DNA of 47,693 nucleotides from Planctomycetota bacterium (GCA_021413885.1 JAIOPM010000062.1:1-47693); one strand, 5' to 3'. Numbered from the stretch's first letter, positions 23,993 to 32,561 are shown. Numbers and translations are program-made. The notes: generated by a model from the letters alone, not told the origin.

Positions 23993-24898
23993 GTGGAATG
24001 GCTCAACTACCATCACCTGCTCTACTTCTGGACCGTTGCGCGCGAGGGCGGCGTCGCGCGTGCCGCCGCGCGCCTGCACTTGACCCACCCGACGGTCAGC
24101 GGGCAGATCCGGGAGCTCGAGAGCGCGCTCGGCGAGAAACTCTTCGTGCGGGTCGGCCGGGGGCTCGAGCTGACCGAGATGGGACGTGTCGTCTTCGGCT
24201 ACGCGGACGAGATCTTCGCGCTGGGGCGCGAGCTCATGGACACGGTCAAGAGCCGTCCGACGGGGCGTCCGGTGCGACTGGTGGTCGGCGTCGACGACGT
24301 CCTCCCGAAACTGCTCGTCCGGCGCTTGCTCGAGCCCACGTTGCGCGGCCCCGATCCCGTGCGCCTCGTCGTCCACGAAGCTCCGGTGCACGAACTCTTC
24401 GCGCGCTTGGCGCAACACGCGCTCGATGTCGTGCTGAGTGACTCGACCCTGCCGCCGGGTGCACGCTTCAAGGCGTTCGCGCACCTGCTGGGAGAGTGCG
24501 GCGTGACTTGGTTCGCGGTCGAGAGCCTACAGAAGCGCGCGAAGCGTGACTTCCCGCGCTCGCTCGGCGTCGAACCCTTGATCTTGCCGACCGAGGACAC
24601 GGCGCTGCGCCGCGCGCTCGATCCGTGGTTCGAACAACAGGGGCTGCGCCCTCAGATCGTCGCCGAGATCGCGGACAGTGCGCTGATCAAGGCGTTCGGG
24701 CAGAACGGACTTGGGATCTTTCCCGCGCCCACCGCGGTCGAGCGGGACGTCCTCAAGCAATTCGACGTGCGGATCGTCGGTCGCAGCGAAGATCTACGTG
24801 AACGCTTCTGGGCGATCACGGCTGAGCGACGCATCAAGAATCCGGCGGTCGTGGCGATCACCCACGCCGCGCGCGAGCGCCTGTTCGTCGATCAATGA
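23993..24898 (+). CDS. nhaR: LysR-family regulator, NhaR type
   Basis: This 301-residue regulator opens VEWLNYHHLLYFWTVAREGG, the NhaR signature, with helix-turn-helix VARAAARLHLTHPTVSGQIR. The effector domain (~90-300) includes PVRLVVGVDDVLPKLLVRRL and LIKAFGQNGLGIFPAP, typical of NhaR. In E. coli NhaR activates the Na+/H+ antiporter nhaA in response to Na+. Here no nhaA is adjacent. Instead the divergent operon ends in a Na+-coupled bicarbonate transporter and contains a TerC/Alx gene, which makes that operon a candidate target (inference). The GTG start at 23993 is fixed by the conserved N-terminus. The stop overlaps the convergent protease gene by seven bases. Confidence 0.9.
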   Translation: MEWLNYHHLLYFWTVAREGGVARAAARLHLTHPTVSGQIRELESALGEKLFVRVGRGLELTEMGRVVFGYADEIFALGRELMDTVKSRPTGRPVRLVVGVDDVLPKLLVRRLLEPTLRGPDPVRLVVHEAPVHELFARLAQHALDVVLSDSTLPPGARFKAFAHLLGECGVTWFAVESLQKRAKRDFPRSLGVEPLILPTEDTALRRALDPWFEQQGLRPQIVAEIADSALIKAFGQNGLGIFPAPTAVERDVLKQFDVRIVGRSEDLRERFWAITAERRIKNPAVVAITHAARERLFVDQ

Positions 24899-27800
24899 TC
24901 CTGCGGCAAGACCCCCGGCCGGACGCGATCGGGTGACTTCGGACGCTTCGGCGCGGTCGGAGGCGCGGCCGCGAGCTCGGCCTCGAGCTGCTTCACGCCC
25001 GCGAGCAACTGCGGATCGGTGCCGTCGGTCATCAGGCTCGGATCGTCGATCACTTCGATGTCGGGATCGACGCCGTGGCCTTCGACGCCCCACGTGCCGT
25101 CGGTTTCGTAGAAGCCGAACGTCGGCACCGTGATCGACGAGCCGTCGACGAACGCGGGGTTGCCGCTCAGGCCGACCAATCCGCCCCACGTGCGCATGCC
25201 GATCAACTTGCCGAGCTTCGCTTCGCGGAAGAAGTACGGGAAGCAATCGCCGCCCGAGCCCGACGAGCCGTTGATCAACATGCACTTCGGTCCGCGATGT
25301 CCGACTTGCGGCCAAGTCCAATCGTCGCCGTGGCGCACCGCCCAATAGTTGGTGATCGGACGATCGAGCAACTCGATGAAGCGGTTCGGGATCTGGCCGC
25401 CGGAGTTCCAACGCTCGTCGACGAGCAACGCGGGCTTGTTGAACTCGCCCATGAACTGGCGCACGAGTTCGTTCTGTCCGTGCAGCCCGGTGTCGGGGAC
25501 GTGGACGTAACCGATGCGGCCGTTCGAGAGTTTCGCGACGAGCTCGCGGTTGCGCGCGACCCAATCGCGGTAGCGCAACTCGGACTCGGACGCGAGCGGC
25601 TCGACGAGCACGCGACGTTCCTTGCCGTCGAGCTTCGGCTCGGCGTTGACGGTGATCCACGTCGAGCGACCGACCGTGCCTTCGAACGCGGCGTAGACGT
25701 CACGGGCCGCGTCGACGTTCGTGTCGTTGACCGCGAGCAAGAAGTCGCCGGCCTTCACGCCGACGCCGGGGATCGCGAGCGGTGAACGCGCTTCGACGTC
25801 GTAGTCGCCGCCGCCGAGCACGCGCGCGATGCGGTAGGCGCCGCGCTCGAGCTTCCAATCGCAACCGAGCAACCCGACCGTCGACGGCGCGCGGGTGCCG
25901 TTCAGCGTCGGCGAGCTCTGGACGTACGCGTGACCGACGTTGAGCTCGGCGATCATCTCGCGCAGCAGGTAGTCGACGTCCGCGCGCGAAGTGCAATCGT
26001 CGAGGGCCTCGATGTAGCGCCTGACGATCGCGTTCCAGTCGACGTGGTGCATGTCGGGCACGTAGAAGTAGTCGCGCATCAAGCGACCGGCGTCCATCAG
26101 GATCTCGAACCACTCGTTGCGCGGATCGATCGTCGCTTCGAGGTGCTCGATCTCGATCTTCTTCTCGACCTTCTGGTCCTTCGCGAGGTCGACGATCGCG
26201 TGGCCGTCGGTGCTGACGAACGCCTTCGATCCGTCGGCGACGAGCTCGAACCCGGACACGCCGTCGAGGACGTCGTGCTCCTCCTTGTCGTCGAGGTCGA
26301 GGTACACGAGTTTGCCTTGCGGCGGCGGCGCGCCGTCGTCGTCGCTCGCGGGTTCGCCGGTGCCGAGGCGCGCTTGGCGCACGTACGCGAGCTTGCCCTT
26401 CGCGCCGCGCAGGTTGGAGAGGCGCCCGGCCGGCACGTCGACGAGAATGGCGCGCGCTTCGAAGCCGTCGAGTTCGATCTCGATCGGCGCGACGGCGGTC
26501 TTCTCGTCCTTCTTCGCGTCGTCGTCCTTCTTCTCGTCTTCGGCGTCATCCTTCTTCGGGTTCGCTTCCGAGTCGTCCTTCGGCGCCCAAGGATTTTCGA
26601 CGTCGGCGCGCAGCGGTACAGCGACCAGGTTCTGCGTGTTGCCGTAGATCCACGAGTCGTCGAACTCGGAGTAGAGCGGGTCGAACGCGCGGCTCGACGT
26701 GTAGAAGAGCCACTTGCCCTCGAGGTCGAACGTCGGCTCGCGATCTTGGAACTTGCCGGCGGTGACGTCGGTGCGCTTGCCGCTCTTCGTGTCGTAGAGG
26801 CAGATCACCGGCAACAGCGTTTGCGTCCCGCGGTGCGAGTACGCGAGCCAACGCGAATCGGGTGACCACGCGACGCCGAACGGATTGCCGTCGGGATCCT
26901 GATCGATCACGCGCTCGTCCGACTTCTCGACGCCGAGCAGGTGCAGCGCGCCGTCGTTCGACGCGAACACCAGCGTCTTCGAATCCGGCGACCATTGTGG
27001 CGTGAAGCGATAGCCCGGCCCGAGCTTGGTCAACGTGCGCTCACCGTCGACACCGCTCTTCTCGGAAGGCCGCACGCAGACTTCGTTCTCGCCGCTGCGA
27101 TCGGAGACGTACGCGATCCACTTGCCGTCGGGGCTCCACGACGGATGGCGTTCGGCGATGCGATCGGTCTGCGTCAAGTTGAGCGCGGCGCCGTCCCTGA
27201 CGGGGACGCTGAAGAGTTCGCCGCGCGCCGCGACGACCATGCGCTTGCCGTTCGGTCCGGGCACGACGTCGGTGACGAGGTCGGTGCAATCGAGCGTGCG
27301 CGGCAAGAGGTTCGGGCGATCGTTCGGGAGCAGCACGTCGACCGGGACCGTGTTCTTGCTCGCGAACTCGTAGCGGTAGAGCTTGCCCGCCGCGGTGAAC
27401 ACCAAGTCGTCGGGACCGACCGACGGAAAGCGCACGTCGTCGTCGACGAAATCGGTGATGCGCGACACTGCCCCGTTCGCGGTCTCGAAGCGCCAGAGGT
27501 TGAGGCGTCCCTTGGTGTCGCGATCGGGGCCGACGCGATCGGAGAGGAAGTAGATTTCGCTGCCATGCCACATCGGCAAGCAGTCGGTGCCCTCGAACGA
27601 CGTCATGCGCTTCGACTTCGACGTCTTCAGATCGAAGAGCCAGATGTCCTGCGCGAGTCCGCCTTGGTAGCGCTTCCACGTGCGGAACTCCGACTGCGTC
27701 ACCGGCGTGTACGCGAGCCACGTGCCCGTCTCGTCGATCTCGCCGAACGTGCCGTACGGCACCGGCAGCGGCGTCGGTTGTCCGCCGCTCGCCGAAACGC

Positions 27801-28227
27801 GCAACAACTTCGGCGCGCGACGTTGGCCCGAGACTTCCGGCGAGAAGTAGATCAGGTCGCGACCGTTCGGATCCCAGTCGCAGAAGACTTCGTCGTCGGG
27901 ATGGTGGGTGACGCGCTCGGGCACACCGCCTTCGACCGGGAGCACGTAGAGATCGCCGCCGCTCCCGTAGTTCGCCATGAACGCGACGCGTTTGCCGTCG
28001 GGGCTGAAGCGCGGGAACGATTCGGCGCCTTCCGGCGACGAGAGCACGCGCGCGACGCCGCCGCGCTTCTCGACGAGCCACAGATCGCCGCCGAACGCGA
28101 AGACGATCTGGTCCTTGCTGACGTCGGGTTGGCGCAGCATCACCGCGTTCGGGCGGTATTGCGCGCGAGCGAGCGGAGCGAGGAGCGAAAGAGCGACGAG
28201 GCTCGAGAGGCAGGCGAAACGCGACAT
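24892..28227 (-). CDS. Secreted tricorn-type S41 protease
   Basis: This 1111-residue exported protein starts at the ATG at 28227, giving the signal peptide MSRFACLSSLVALSLLAPLA and cleavage near ARAQ. Residues ~30-730 are beta-propeller repeats with WSPDG/FSPDGKRVAF blades (for example PRFSPDGKRVAFMANYGSGG). The blades are interrupted at ~545-580 by a strongly charged Asp/Glu/Lys linker. A tricorn C1-like region (~740-780) and a PDZ domain (~785-860, GVGVKAGDFLLAVND) follow. The S41 core has LLVDERWNSGG and the nucleophile Ser near 991 in NGSSGSGGDCFP. It should degrade peptides in the periplasm. The stop codon overlaps that of nhaR. Confidence 0.92.
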   Translation of the reverse strand: MSRFACLSSLVALSLLAPLARAQYRPNAVMLRQPDVSKDQIVFAFGGDLWLVEKRGGVARVLSSPEGAESFPRFSPDGKRVAFMANYGSGGDLYVLPVEGGVPERVTHHPDDEVFCDWDPNGRDLIYFSPEVSGQRRAPKLLRVSASGGQPTPLPVPYGTFGEIDETGTWLAYTPVTQSEFRTWKRYQGGLAQDIWLFDLKTSKSKRMTSFEGTDCLPMWHGSEIYFLSDRVGPDRDTKGRLNLWRFETANGAVSRITDFVDDDVRFPSVGPDDLVFTAAGKLYRYEFASKNTVPVDVLLPNDRPNLLPRTLDCTDLVTDVVPGPNGKRMVVAARGELFSVPVRDGAALNLTQTDRIAERHPSWSPDGKWIAYVSDRSGENEVCVRPSEKSGVDGERTLTKLGPGYRFTPQWSPDSKTLVFASNDGALHLLGVEKSDERVIDQDPDGNPFGVAWSPDSRWLAYSHRGTQTLLPVICLYDTKSGKRTDVTAGKFQDREPTFDLEGKWLFYTSSRAFDPLYSEFDDSWIYGNTQNLVAVPLRADVENPWAPKDDSEANPKKDDAEDEKKDDDAKKDEKTAVAPIEIELDGFEARAILVDVPAGRLSNLRGAKGKLAYVRQARLGTGEPASDDDGAPPPQGKLVYLDLDDKEEHDVLDGVSGFELVADGSKAFVSTDGHAIVDLAKDQKVEKKIEIEHLEATIDPRNEWFEILMDAGRLMRDYFYVPDMHHVDWNAIVRRYIEALDDCTSRADVDYLLREMIAELNVGHAYVQSSPTLNGTRAPSTVGLLGCDWKLERGAYRIARVLGGGDYDVEARSPLAIPGVGVKAGDFLLAVNDTNVDAARDVYAAFEGTVGRSTWITVNAEPKLDGKERRVLVEPLASESELRYRDWVARNRELVAKLSNGRIGYVHVPDTGLHGQNELVRQFMGEFNKPALLVDERWNSGGQIPNRFIELLDRPITNYWAVRHGDDWTWPQVGHRGPKCMLINGSSGSGGDCFPYFFREAKLGKLIGMRTWGGLVGLSGNPAFVDGSSITVPTFGFYETDGTWGVEGHGVDPDIEVIDDPSLMTDGTDPQLLAGVKQLEAELAAAPPTAPKRPKSPDRVRPGVLPQDH

Positions 28228-28562
28228 TCGGGGTGCTCGAGAAGAGGGGTGTTCGACGAACGAAGGTCGGGGATTCTGACGGGGACGTCCCGTGCGCGCG
28301 AGCGGTGCGCGATCGAATCGGACGGAGTTGACGCGATCGATGCGTTGAGGCTGTGTAGGCCGTTGCGGCGGTTCGCGGAGCGAGCGCGCGCCGGGGCAAG
28401 AAGCGGACCTCGCGGCGTCTGCGTCGTCGAGCACCGGGCTCGAACACGACGCATGCGAGAACGCGAGCGCAAACCGCCCGGTGAGCCGACGTCGCTCGGC
28501 GCGAGCCTTCGTTCCGCGGAAAGCAGTTGAGTGCCCGTGTGCGCGGTTGCGATGCTGTGTCG
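28228..28562. other. Divergent intergenic region, nothing clear
   Basis: These 335 bases separate the tricorn-type gene (minus) from the SnoaL-like lipoprotein gene (plus). Short readings occur on both strands but lack ribosome sites and recognisable products. TTGAGT followed at 18 bases by GATGCT (about 28527-28556) is a weak promoter candidate for the plus-strand gene. No repeat, hairpin with T-run or RNA gene was seen. Confidence 0.4.
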
Positions 28563-29015
28563 ATGAAGATCGCCGCAGCGCTCGTGCTCGTGTTCGCCGC
28601 GTGTCGGGCTCCGCACTCCGACTGCGCGCCGTTGCTCGCCGCGGATCGTGCGTTCGCCGAGGACACGCGCGTTCGCCGCCTCGAAGGGTGGCTCGGCGCG
28701 TTCGACGAACACGGCTCCCAAGTCGGCGAGGACTTCGCGCCGCTCACCGGTCGCGCCGCCGTGCGTGAAAACATGGCGAGCTTCTTCGCCGACCCTGCGA
28801 ACGAACTCTGGTGGGAGCCCGACACTGCGCGTCTCGCCGAAGGCGGCAATCTCGGCACGACGTCCGGTCGTTGGCGCCTGACGAAGAAACGCGCCGACGG
28901 TTCGATCGAGCACACGACCATCGGTCGCTACTTCGACGTGTGGCGCAAACTCCCCGACGGCTCGTGGAAGTTGCTGTACGACATTGGCGAGCCCGACGCC
29001 GCTCCCGAGAACTGA
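28563..29015 (+). CDS. SnoaL/DUF4440-like lipoprotein
   Basis: This 150-residue protein begins MKIAAALVLVFAACRAP, a lipoprotein signal with lipobox Cys14. The rest resembles the NTF2/SnoaL fold of DUF4440 proteins: an opening helix CAPLLAADRAFAEDT, LEGWLGAFDEHG, the PLTGRAAVRENMASFF segment and closing strands TSGRWRLTKKR, TTIGRYFDVW and SWKLLYDIGEP. Such domains bind small molecules or are steroid-isomerase-like enzymes; no catalytic set can be assigned. It ends nine bases before the LOG gene on the same strand, so the two probably share a transcript. Confidence 0.75.
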   Translation: MKIAAALVLVFAACRAPHSDCAPLLAADRAFAEDTRVRRLEGWLGAFDEHGSQVGEDFAPLTGRAAVRENMASFFADPANELWWEPDTARLAEGGNLGTTSGRWRLTKKRADGSIEHTTIGRYFDVWRKLPDGSWKLLYDIGEPDAAPEN

Positions 29016-29024
29016 ACGGCGATC

Positions 29025-29612
29025 ATGTCGTCGCGACGCATCTGCGTGTTCTGCGGTTCGAGCAAGGGCTCGCGGTCCGTGTTCGCGCACGCGACGCGCG
29101 ACTTCGGCGAACGCCTGGTCGCGCACGGCTTCGGTCTGGTCTACGGCGGCGGCAACGTCGGCTTGATGGGCGAGATCGCGGACGCGGTGCTCGCGAAGGG
29201 CGGCGAGGCGATCGGCGTCATCCCGCATTCGCTGGTCGCGCGCGAAGTCGGACATCGTCGCCTGACCGATCTCGTCGTCGTGCGGACGATGCACGAGCGC
29301 AAGGCGAAGATGGTCGAGCTCGCCGATGCGTTCGTCGCGTTGCCCGGCGGCTTCGGCACGTTCGACGAGTTCTGCGAGGTGCTGACGTGGGCGCAACTCG
29401 GCATCCACGACAAGCCTTGCGCGTTGCTCGACATCGACGGCTACTTCGAGCCGTTGCTCGCGCTGTTCGATCGCGCGGTCGACGAAGGTTTCGTGCGGCG
29501 CGAGTACCGCGAACTCGTGATCGCCGAGTCCGATCCCGATCGACTGCTCGAGCGCCTCACCGCATGGCGCCCGATCCCGAACGTGCGTTGGTCGGATCGC
29601 AGCGAGCCGTAG
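29025..29612 (+). CDS. LOG family nucleoside 5'-monophosphate phosphoribohydrolase
   Basis: This 195-residue protein has the LOG (lysine-decarboxylase-like) Rossmann fold. Motifs are ICVFCGSSKGS at the N-terminus, GLVYGGGNVGLMGEIAD, MHERKAKM (89-96) and the signature PGGFGTFDE (107-115) with catalytic Glu. LOG enzymes split cytokinin ribotides or other nucleotides into base and ribose 5-phosphate; in bacteria they often act on AMP-like nucleotides. The older label lysine decarboxylase is misleading. The length and all key residues are normal. A hairpin (29622-29649) follows ten bases after the stop. Confidence 0.92.
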   Translation: MSSRRICVFCGSSKGSRSVFAHATRDFGERLVAHGFGLVYGGGNVGLMGEIADAVLAKGGEAIGVIPHSLVAREVGHRRLTDLVVVRTMHERKAKMVELADAFVALPGGFGTFDEFCEVLTWAQLGIHDKPCALLDIDGYFEPLLALFDRAVDEGFVRREYRELVIAESDPDRLLERLTAWRPIPNVRWSDRSEP

Positions 29613-29621
29613 GTCGGTGGG

Positions 29622-29649
29622 CGTCGGAGCTCGAAAGCTCCCGCCGACG
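29622..29649. terminator. Hairpin after the LOG gene
   Basis: GGAGCT-CGAA-AGCTCC (29626-29641) forms a six-base stem with a tetraloop, extended by CGTC (29622-29625) with GACG (29646-29649) across a small bulge. No T-run follows, so it may be an mRNA 3'-end structure or weak terminator. Confidence 0.35.
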
Positions 29650-29713
29650 TGATGGTGACGCGCAGAGCGAAGCTTCGCGCTCGTCGGCGATGGAGCGCCA
29701 CTCGGAATCTTAC

Positions 29714-29719
29714 TAGACT
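29714..29719 (+). promoter_or_regulatory. Candidate -10 box TAGACT before nrfH
   Basis: TAGACT in ACTAGACTCG lies 29 bases before the nrfH ATG, with a poor -35 (TGGAGC, 29691-29696) 17 bases upstream. It shares CTAGACTC with the site before the ThuA-DUF1080 gene. Confidence 0.35.
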
Positions 29720-29748
29720 CGCAGCGCCGGTCGGCTTGCGACCGCGAC

Positions 29749-30210
29749 ATGGCCCGTCCTCGCCGTTCCCACGTCTTCATCGCCGCCCTCGTCGGCGCCG
29801 TCGTCGGACTCGGACTCTTCACGTTCGGCTACGCGCGCGGGCTCTCGTACATGTCCAACGATCCGCGCGCGTGCACCAACTGCCACGTGATGAACGACCA
29901 GTTCGCTTCGTGGTCGAAGAGCACGCACCACCACGTCGCCGTCTGCAACGACTGCCACGTGCCGCACGACTTCGTCGGCAAGTACCTCGCGAAGGCGCGC
30001 AACGGCTGGAACCACAGCAAGGCGTTCACGCTGCAGGACTTCCCGGAGCCGATCCGCATCACGCCGCACAACGCGGCGATCCTGCAGACGAACTGCGTGC
30101 GTTGTCACGAACCGATGGTGCACGACACCGTGCTCGGTGCGGTCTCCGGCGCGCAGAGTCTCGACTGTGTGCACTGTCACCAAGGCGTCGGCCATGGAGC
30201 GCCGCGCTGA
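29749..30210 (+). CDS. nrfH: Cytochrome c nitrite reductase small subunit (NapC/NirT family)
   Basis: This 153-residue membrane-anchored tetraheme cytochrome takes electrons from the quinol pool to NrfA. One N-terminal helix (~9-29) is followed by four CXXCH heme sites: C42-H46, C66-H70, C116-H120 and C140-H144. The spacing and the sequence SNDPRACTNCHVMND are typical of NrfH. The gene is 18 bases upstream of nrfA. No purine-rich ribosome site is obvious before the ATG. Confidence 0.94.
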   Translation: MARPRRSHVFIAALVGAVVGLGLFTFGYARGLSYMSNDPRACTNCHVMNDQFASWSKSTHHHVAVCNDCHVPHDFVGKYLAKARNGWNHSKAFTLQDFPEPIRITPHNAAILQTNCVRCHEPMVHDTVLGAVSGAQSLDCVHCHQGVGHGAPR

Positions 30211-30228
30211 ATCCAGAGGGAAATGTTC

Positions 30229-31866
30229 ATGCGCACGATGGATGGAGGGTCTCGCGTTCGGCCGGCGACTTCGCGCTCGGGCGGTGCCGCGCTCGCAATG
30301 GTCTTCGTGGTCGCGGTGCTCGCCGCCGCGGGCGTCGCGTGGTTGTTGGTGACGATCTTCGAGCACCAACAGGAAGCGAAGGACCCGTACCTCAAGCTCG
30401 TGCGCGTCACCGAGGACACCACGGACCCCGAACCGTGGGGCGTCAATTTCCCGCGGCAGTACGACGGCTACAAGCAGACCGCGACGACGACGCGCACGCG
30501 CTTCGGCGGCCACGGCGGCAGCGAAGCGATGCCGGAGGAGAAGATCGAGCGCGAGCCGTGGCTCAAGCGCATGTTCGCGGGCTACGCGTTCTCGATCGAC
30601 TACCGCGATCGACGCGGCCATGCGTACATGCTCTACGACCAAGAGCACACCGCGCGCGTCACGCAGCGCCCGCAACCCGGCTCGTGCCTCCACTGCCACG
30701 CGTCGGTGATGCCCGCGTACCGCGAGCTCGGCGGCGGCGATGTCTTCAAGGGCCTCGCGGTGATGTGCGGGATGACGTACGCCGACGCGAGCGCGCTCGT
30801 GACCAAGGTCGGCAGCGCGAACCCGGTTCCGAACGGCAACACGCAGACGATGACGCACGTCGGAGGCGCGCATCCCGTGAGCTGCGTCGATTGCCACGAT
30901 CCCAACGACATGCGCTTGCGGGTCACGCGTCCCGGCTTCATCACCGGCATCCAGGCGTACAAGGCGAGCCTCGGCGTCGCCGACTTCGATCCGAACCGCG
31001 ACGCGACGCGCCAGGAGATGCGCACTTTCGTCTGCGCGCAATGTCACGTCGAGTACTACTGCGGGCCGAAGACGACGCTCTTCCTGCCGTGGGGTCAGGG
31101 CCTGCGCGTCGAGCAGATCGAGAAGTTCTACGACGAGAAGACGTTCCCCGACGGCTCGCACTTCTACGACTGGGCTCACGCGGAGACCGGTGCGCATCTC
31201 TACAAGGCGCAGCACCCGGAGTTCGAGCTCTACAGCCAAGGCGTGCACGCCGCCGCCGGAGTCGCGTGCGCCGATTGCCACATGCCGTTCGAGCGCCAGG
31301 GCGCGATGAAGGTCTCCGACCACTGGATTCGTTCGCCGCTCCTGAACCTGCAGCGCGCCTGCCAGACGTGTCACAACGTCGACCAAGAAGAGCTCGCGCG
31401 ACGCGTCGACGTCATCCAGGAGCGCAACTCCGACTTGCTGCACCGCGCCGGCGCAGCGGTGGTGGACATGCTCGACGCGCTCGCGCCGATTCGCGCGGCG
31501 TGGGAACGCGACAACGCCGCGGCGGCGAGCGCGAAGGCGGGTTCGGACCTCGCCAGCGACGCAAGCTACGCCGCGGCGAACGCGGAGGAGCGCGCGACCA
31601 AGCTCGCCGCCGCGACGAAGACCGCGATGGCGGGGCTCTGGTCGAAGCACCTCGAGGCCGACGCCGAGTTGCAGCGCTTCGCGAACCTCCATCGCCGCGC
31701 GCAGTGGCGCATCGACTTCGTCGCCGCCGAGAACTCGATGGGCTTCCATGCTCCGCAAGAAGCCGCGCGGATCCTCGGCGAGGCGATCGACTTCGCGCGC
31801 CAGGCGGAGACCGTCGCCGTGCGCCTCGGCGTCGGCGGCGGGGGAGACTCGTCGAAGCACGAGTGA
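30229..31866 (+). CDS. nrfA: Cytochrome c nitrite reductase catalytic subunit, CXXCH active-site variant
   Basis: This 545-residue pentaheme enzyme reduces nitrite to ammonium with six electrons on the outer side of the membrane. An N-terminal hydrophobic segment (~20-43) is an uncleaved anchor or signal. Heme sites are C153-H157 (CLHCH), C219-H223, C269-H273 (CAQCHVEYY), C347-H351 and C378-H382. The first, the catalytic heme, reads CXXCH where E. coli-type NrfA has CXXCK. KAQHPEFE, the downstream helices and AQWRIDFVAAENSMGFHAP are normal. About 40 residues separate heme 1 from the region before heme 2 without close similarity to the CXXCK form. The second ATG was chosen because AGAGGG lies eight bases upstream; an ATG at 30223 is too close to it. 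Confidence 0.95.
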   Translation: MRTMDGGSRVRPATSRSGGAALAMVFVVAVLAAAGVAWLLVTIFEHQQEAKDPYLKLVRVTEDTTDPEPWGVNFPRQYDGYKQTATTTRTRFGGHGGSEAMPEEKIEREPWLKRMFAGYAFSIDYRDRRGHAYMLYDQEHTARVTQRPQPGSCLHCHASVMPAYRELGGGDVFKGLAVMCGMTYADASALVTKVGSANPVPNGNTQTMTHVGGAHPVSCVDCHDPNDMRLRVTRPGFITGIQAYKASLGVADFDPNRDATRQEMRTFVCAQCHVEYYCGPKTTLFLPWGQGLRVEQIEKFYDEKTFPDGSHFYDWAHAETGAHLYKAQHPEFELYSQGVHAAAGVACADCHMPFERQGAMKVSDHWIRSPLLNLQRACQTCHNVDQEELARRVDVIQERNSDLLHRAGAAVVDMLDALAPIRAAWERDNAAAASAKAGSDLASDASYAAANAEERATKLAAATKTAMAGLWSKHLEADAELQRFANLHRRAQWRIDFVAAENSMGFHAPQEAARILGEAIDFARQAETVAVRLGVGGGGDSSKHE

Positions 31867-31870
31867 CGCG

Positions 31871-32164
31871 TCAGTCGCCGCGCCTCGCGCTCGCCAACGT
31901 CACCTCGAGCGCGCCGTCCTTCGCGACACGGCGCCAGCTCCGCACGCCGAGTCCGCGCGCGTCAGGCGTGTCGAGCCACCGCTCGACCTTGGTGCGGAGC
32001 ACCGGCTCCTGCTTCGCGTTGCCGTAACCGCGTCCGGTGACCAGCACCGCGACCTCGACGCCCTGGAGGCGCCATGTATGGAGGGCGCGGCGCACGATGC
32101 GCTCGGCCTCCGCCCACGTACGGCGGTGCAAGTCGAGCTCGGGCAGAGAGTTGGGGTCGTGCAT
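31871..32164 (-). CDS. Small Smr-domain protein
   Basis: This 97-residue protein is a stand-alone Smr domain. It has the opening motif PELDLHRRTWAEAERIVRRA, the central VAVLVTGRGYGN (the TGxG loop) and PVLRTKVERWL. Smr domains, first known at the C-terminus of MutS2, nick or bind branched nucleic acid and RNA. The usual HGxG is TGRG here; the DLHR motif is intact. It is convergent with nrfA with four bases between the stops. Confidence 0.85.
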   Translation of the reverse strand: MHDPNSLPELDLHRRTWAEAERIVRRALHTWRLQGVEVAVLVTGRGYGNAKQEPVLRTKVERWLDTPDARGLGVRSWRRVAKDGALEVTLASARRGD

Positions 32165-32210
32165 CGCGGCGGGCGTCCGGCGGGCTCATCGAACTTTAAC
32201 TACCGCGTGG

Positions 32211-32277
32211 GGCCCGAGCACGTAGGCTCGTGCTCCCCCAAAGCTCGGGCCGATAGGTCCGGCGGGGGTGATCACCC
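32211..32277 (+). promoter_or_regulatory. Structured leader before the small Cys-rich lipoprotein gene
   Basis: A nine-base stem GGCCCGAGC (32211-32219) with GCTCGGGCC (32243-32251) competes with a seven-base stem GAGCACG (32216-32222) with CGTGCTC (32229-32235), since both use GAGC. Downstream, GGGTGATCACCC (32266-32277) is a perfect 12-base palindrome. Together these could be an RNA switch or a regulator site for the gene at 32343. This is inference only; it matches no riboswitch class I recognise. Confidence 0.35.
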
Positions 32278-32342
32278 TCATCCATATCAGGTCCGCTCGT
32301 CGGGCAACCCGTCGGGCACCGACACAACCAACCGAAACCACC

Positions 32343-32561
32343 ATGAAGAAGATTGCTCTGGGATTGGCCCTGTGCCTGGCCGCCGCGTGTGCCTCCGAGA
32401 AGAAGTCGTCGATGGGCGACGCGTCCTCGCCGGCCGCTCCGAAGGCCGAATGCTGCAGCGGCGAAATGAAGGCCGGCTGCGACGCCAACAAGGCGTGCGA
32501 AGGCAAGAAGGAATGCGAAGGCAAGGTCTGCCCGGTGACCGGACAAAAGGTCCAAGGCTGA
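32343..32561 (+). CDS. Small Cys-rich lipoprotein with CPVTG motif
   Basis: This 72-residue protein starts MKKIALGLALCLAAACASEK, a lipoprotein signal with the lipobox AAAC. The mature part has six cysteines (ECCSGEMKAGC, KACEGKKEC, GKVCPVTGQ) among Lys and Glu. The CPVTG sequence matches the CPVSG of the repeat protein encoded just downstream (32788), which suggests related metal-binding loops. The likely role is metal binding or metal trafficking at the outer side of the membrane (inference). It is followed by two hairpins, the second a full intrinsic terminator. Confidence 0.72.
   Translation: MKKIALGLALCLAAACASEKKSSMGDASSPAAPKAECCSGEMKAGCDANKACEGKKECEGKVCPVTGQKVQG

Noticed and set aside
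28228..28562. Hidden small gene or RNA between the tricorn-type gene and the lipoprotein gene
   Set aside because: Short frames lack ribosome sites and recognisable products, and I saw no tRNA-like cloverleaf or stable hairpin with a T-run.
29025..29612. Lysine decarboxylase
   Set aside because: The protein has the LOG signature PGGFGTFDE and MHERK motif and no pyridoxal-phosphate lysine. The old label comes from misannotation of this family.
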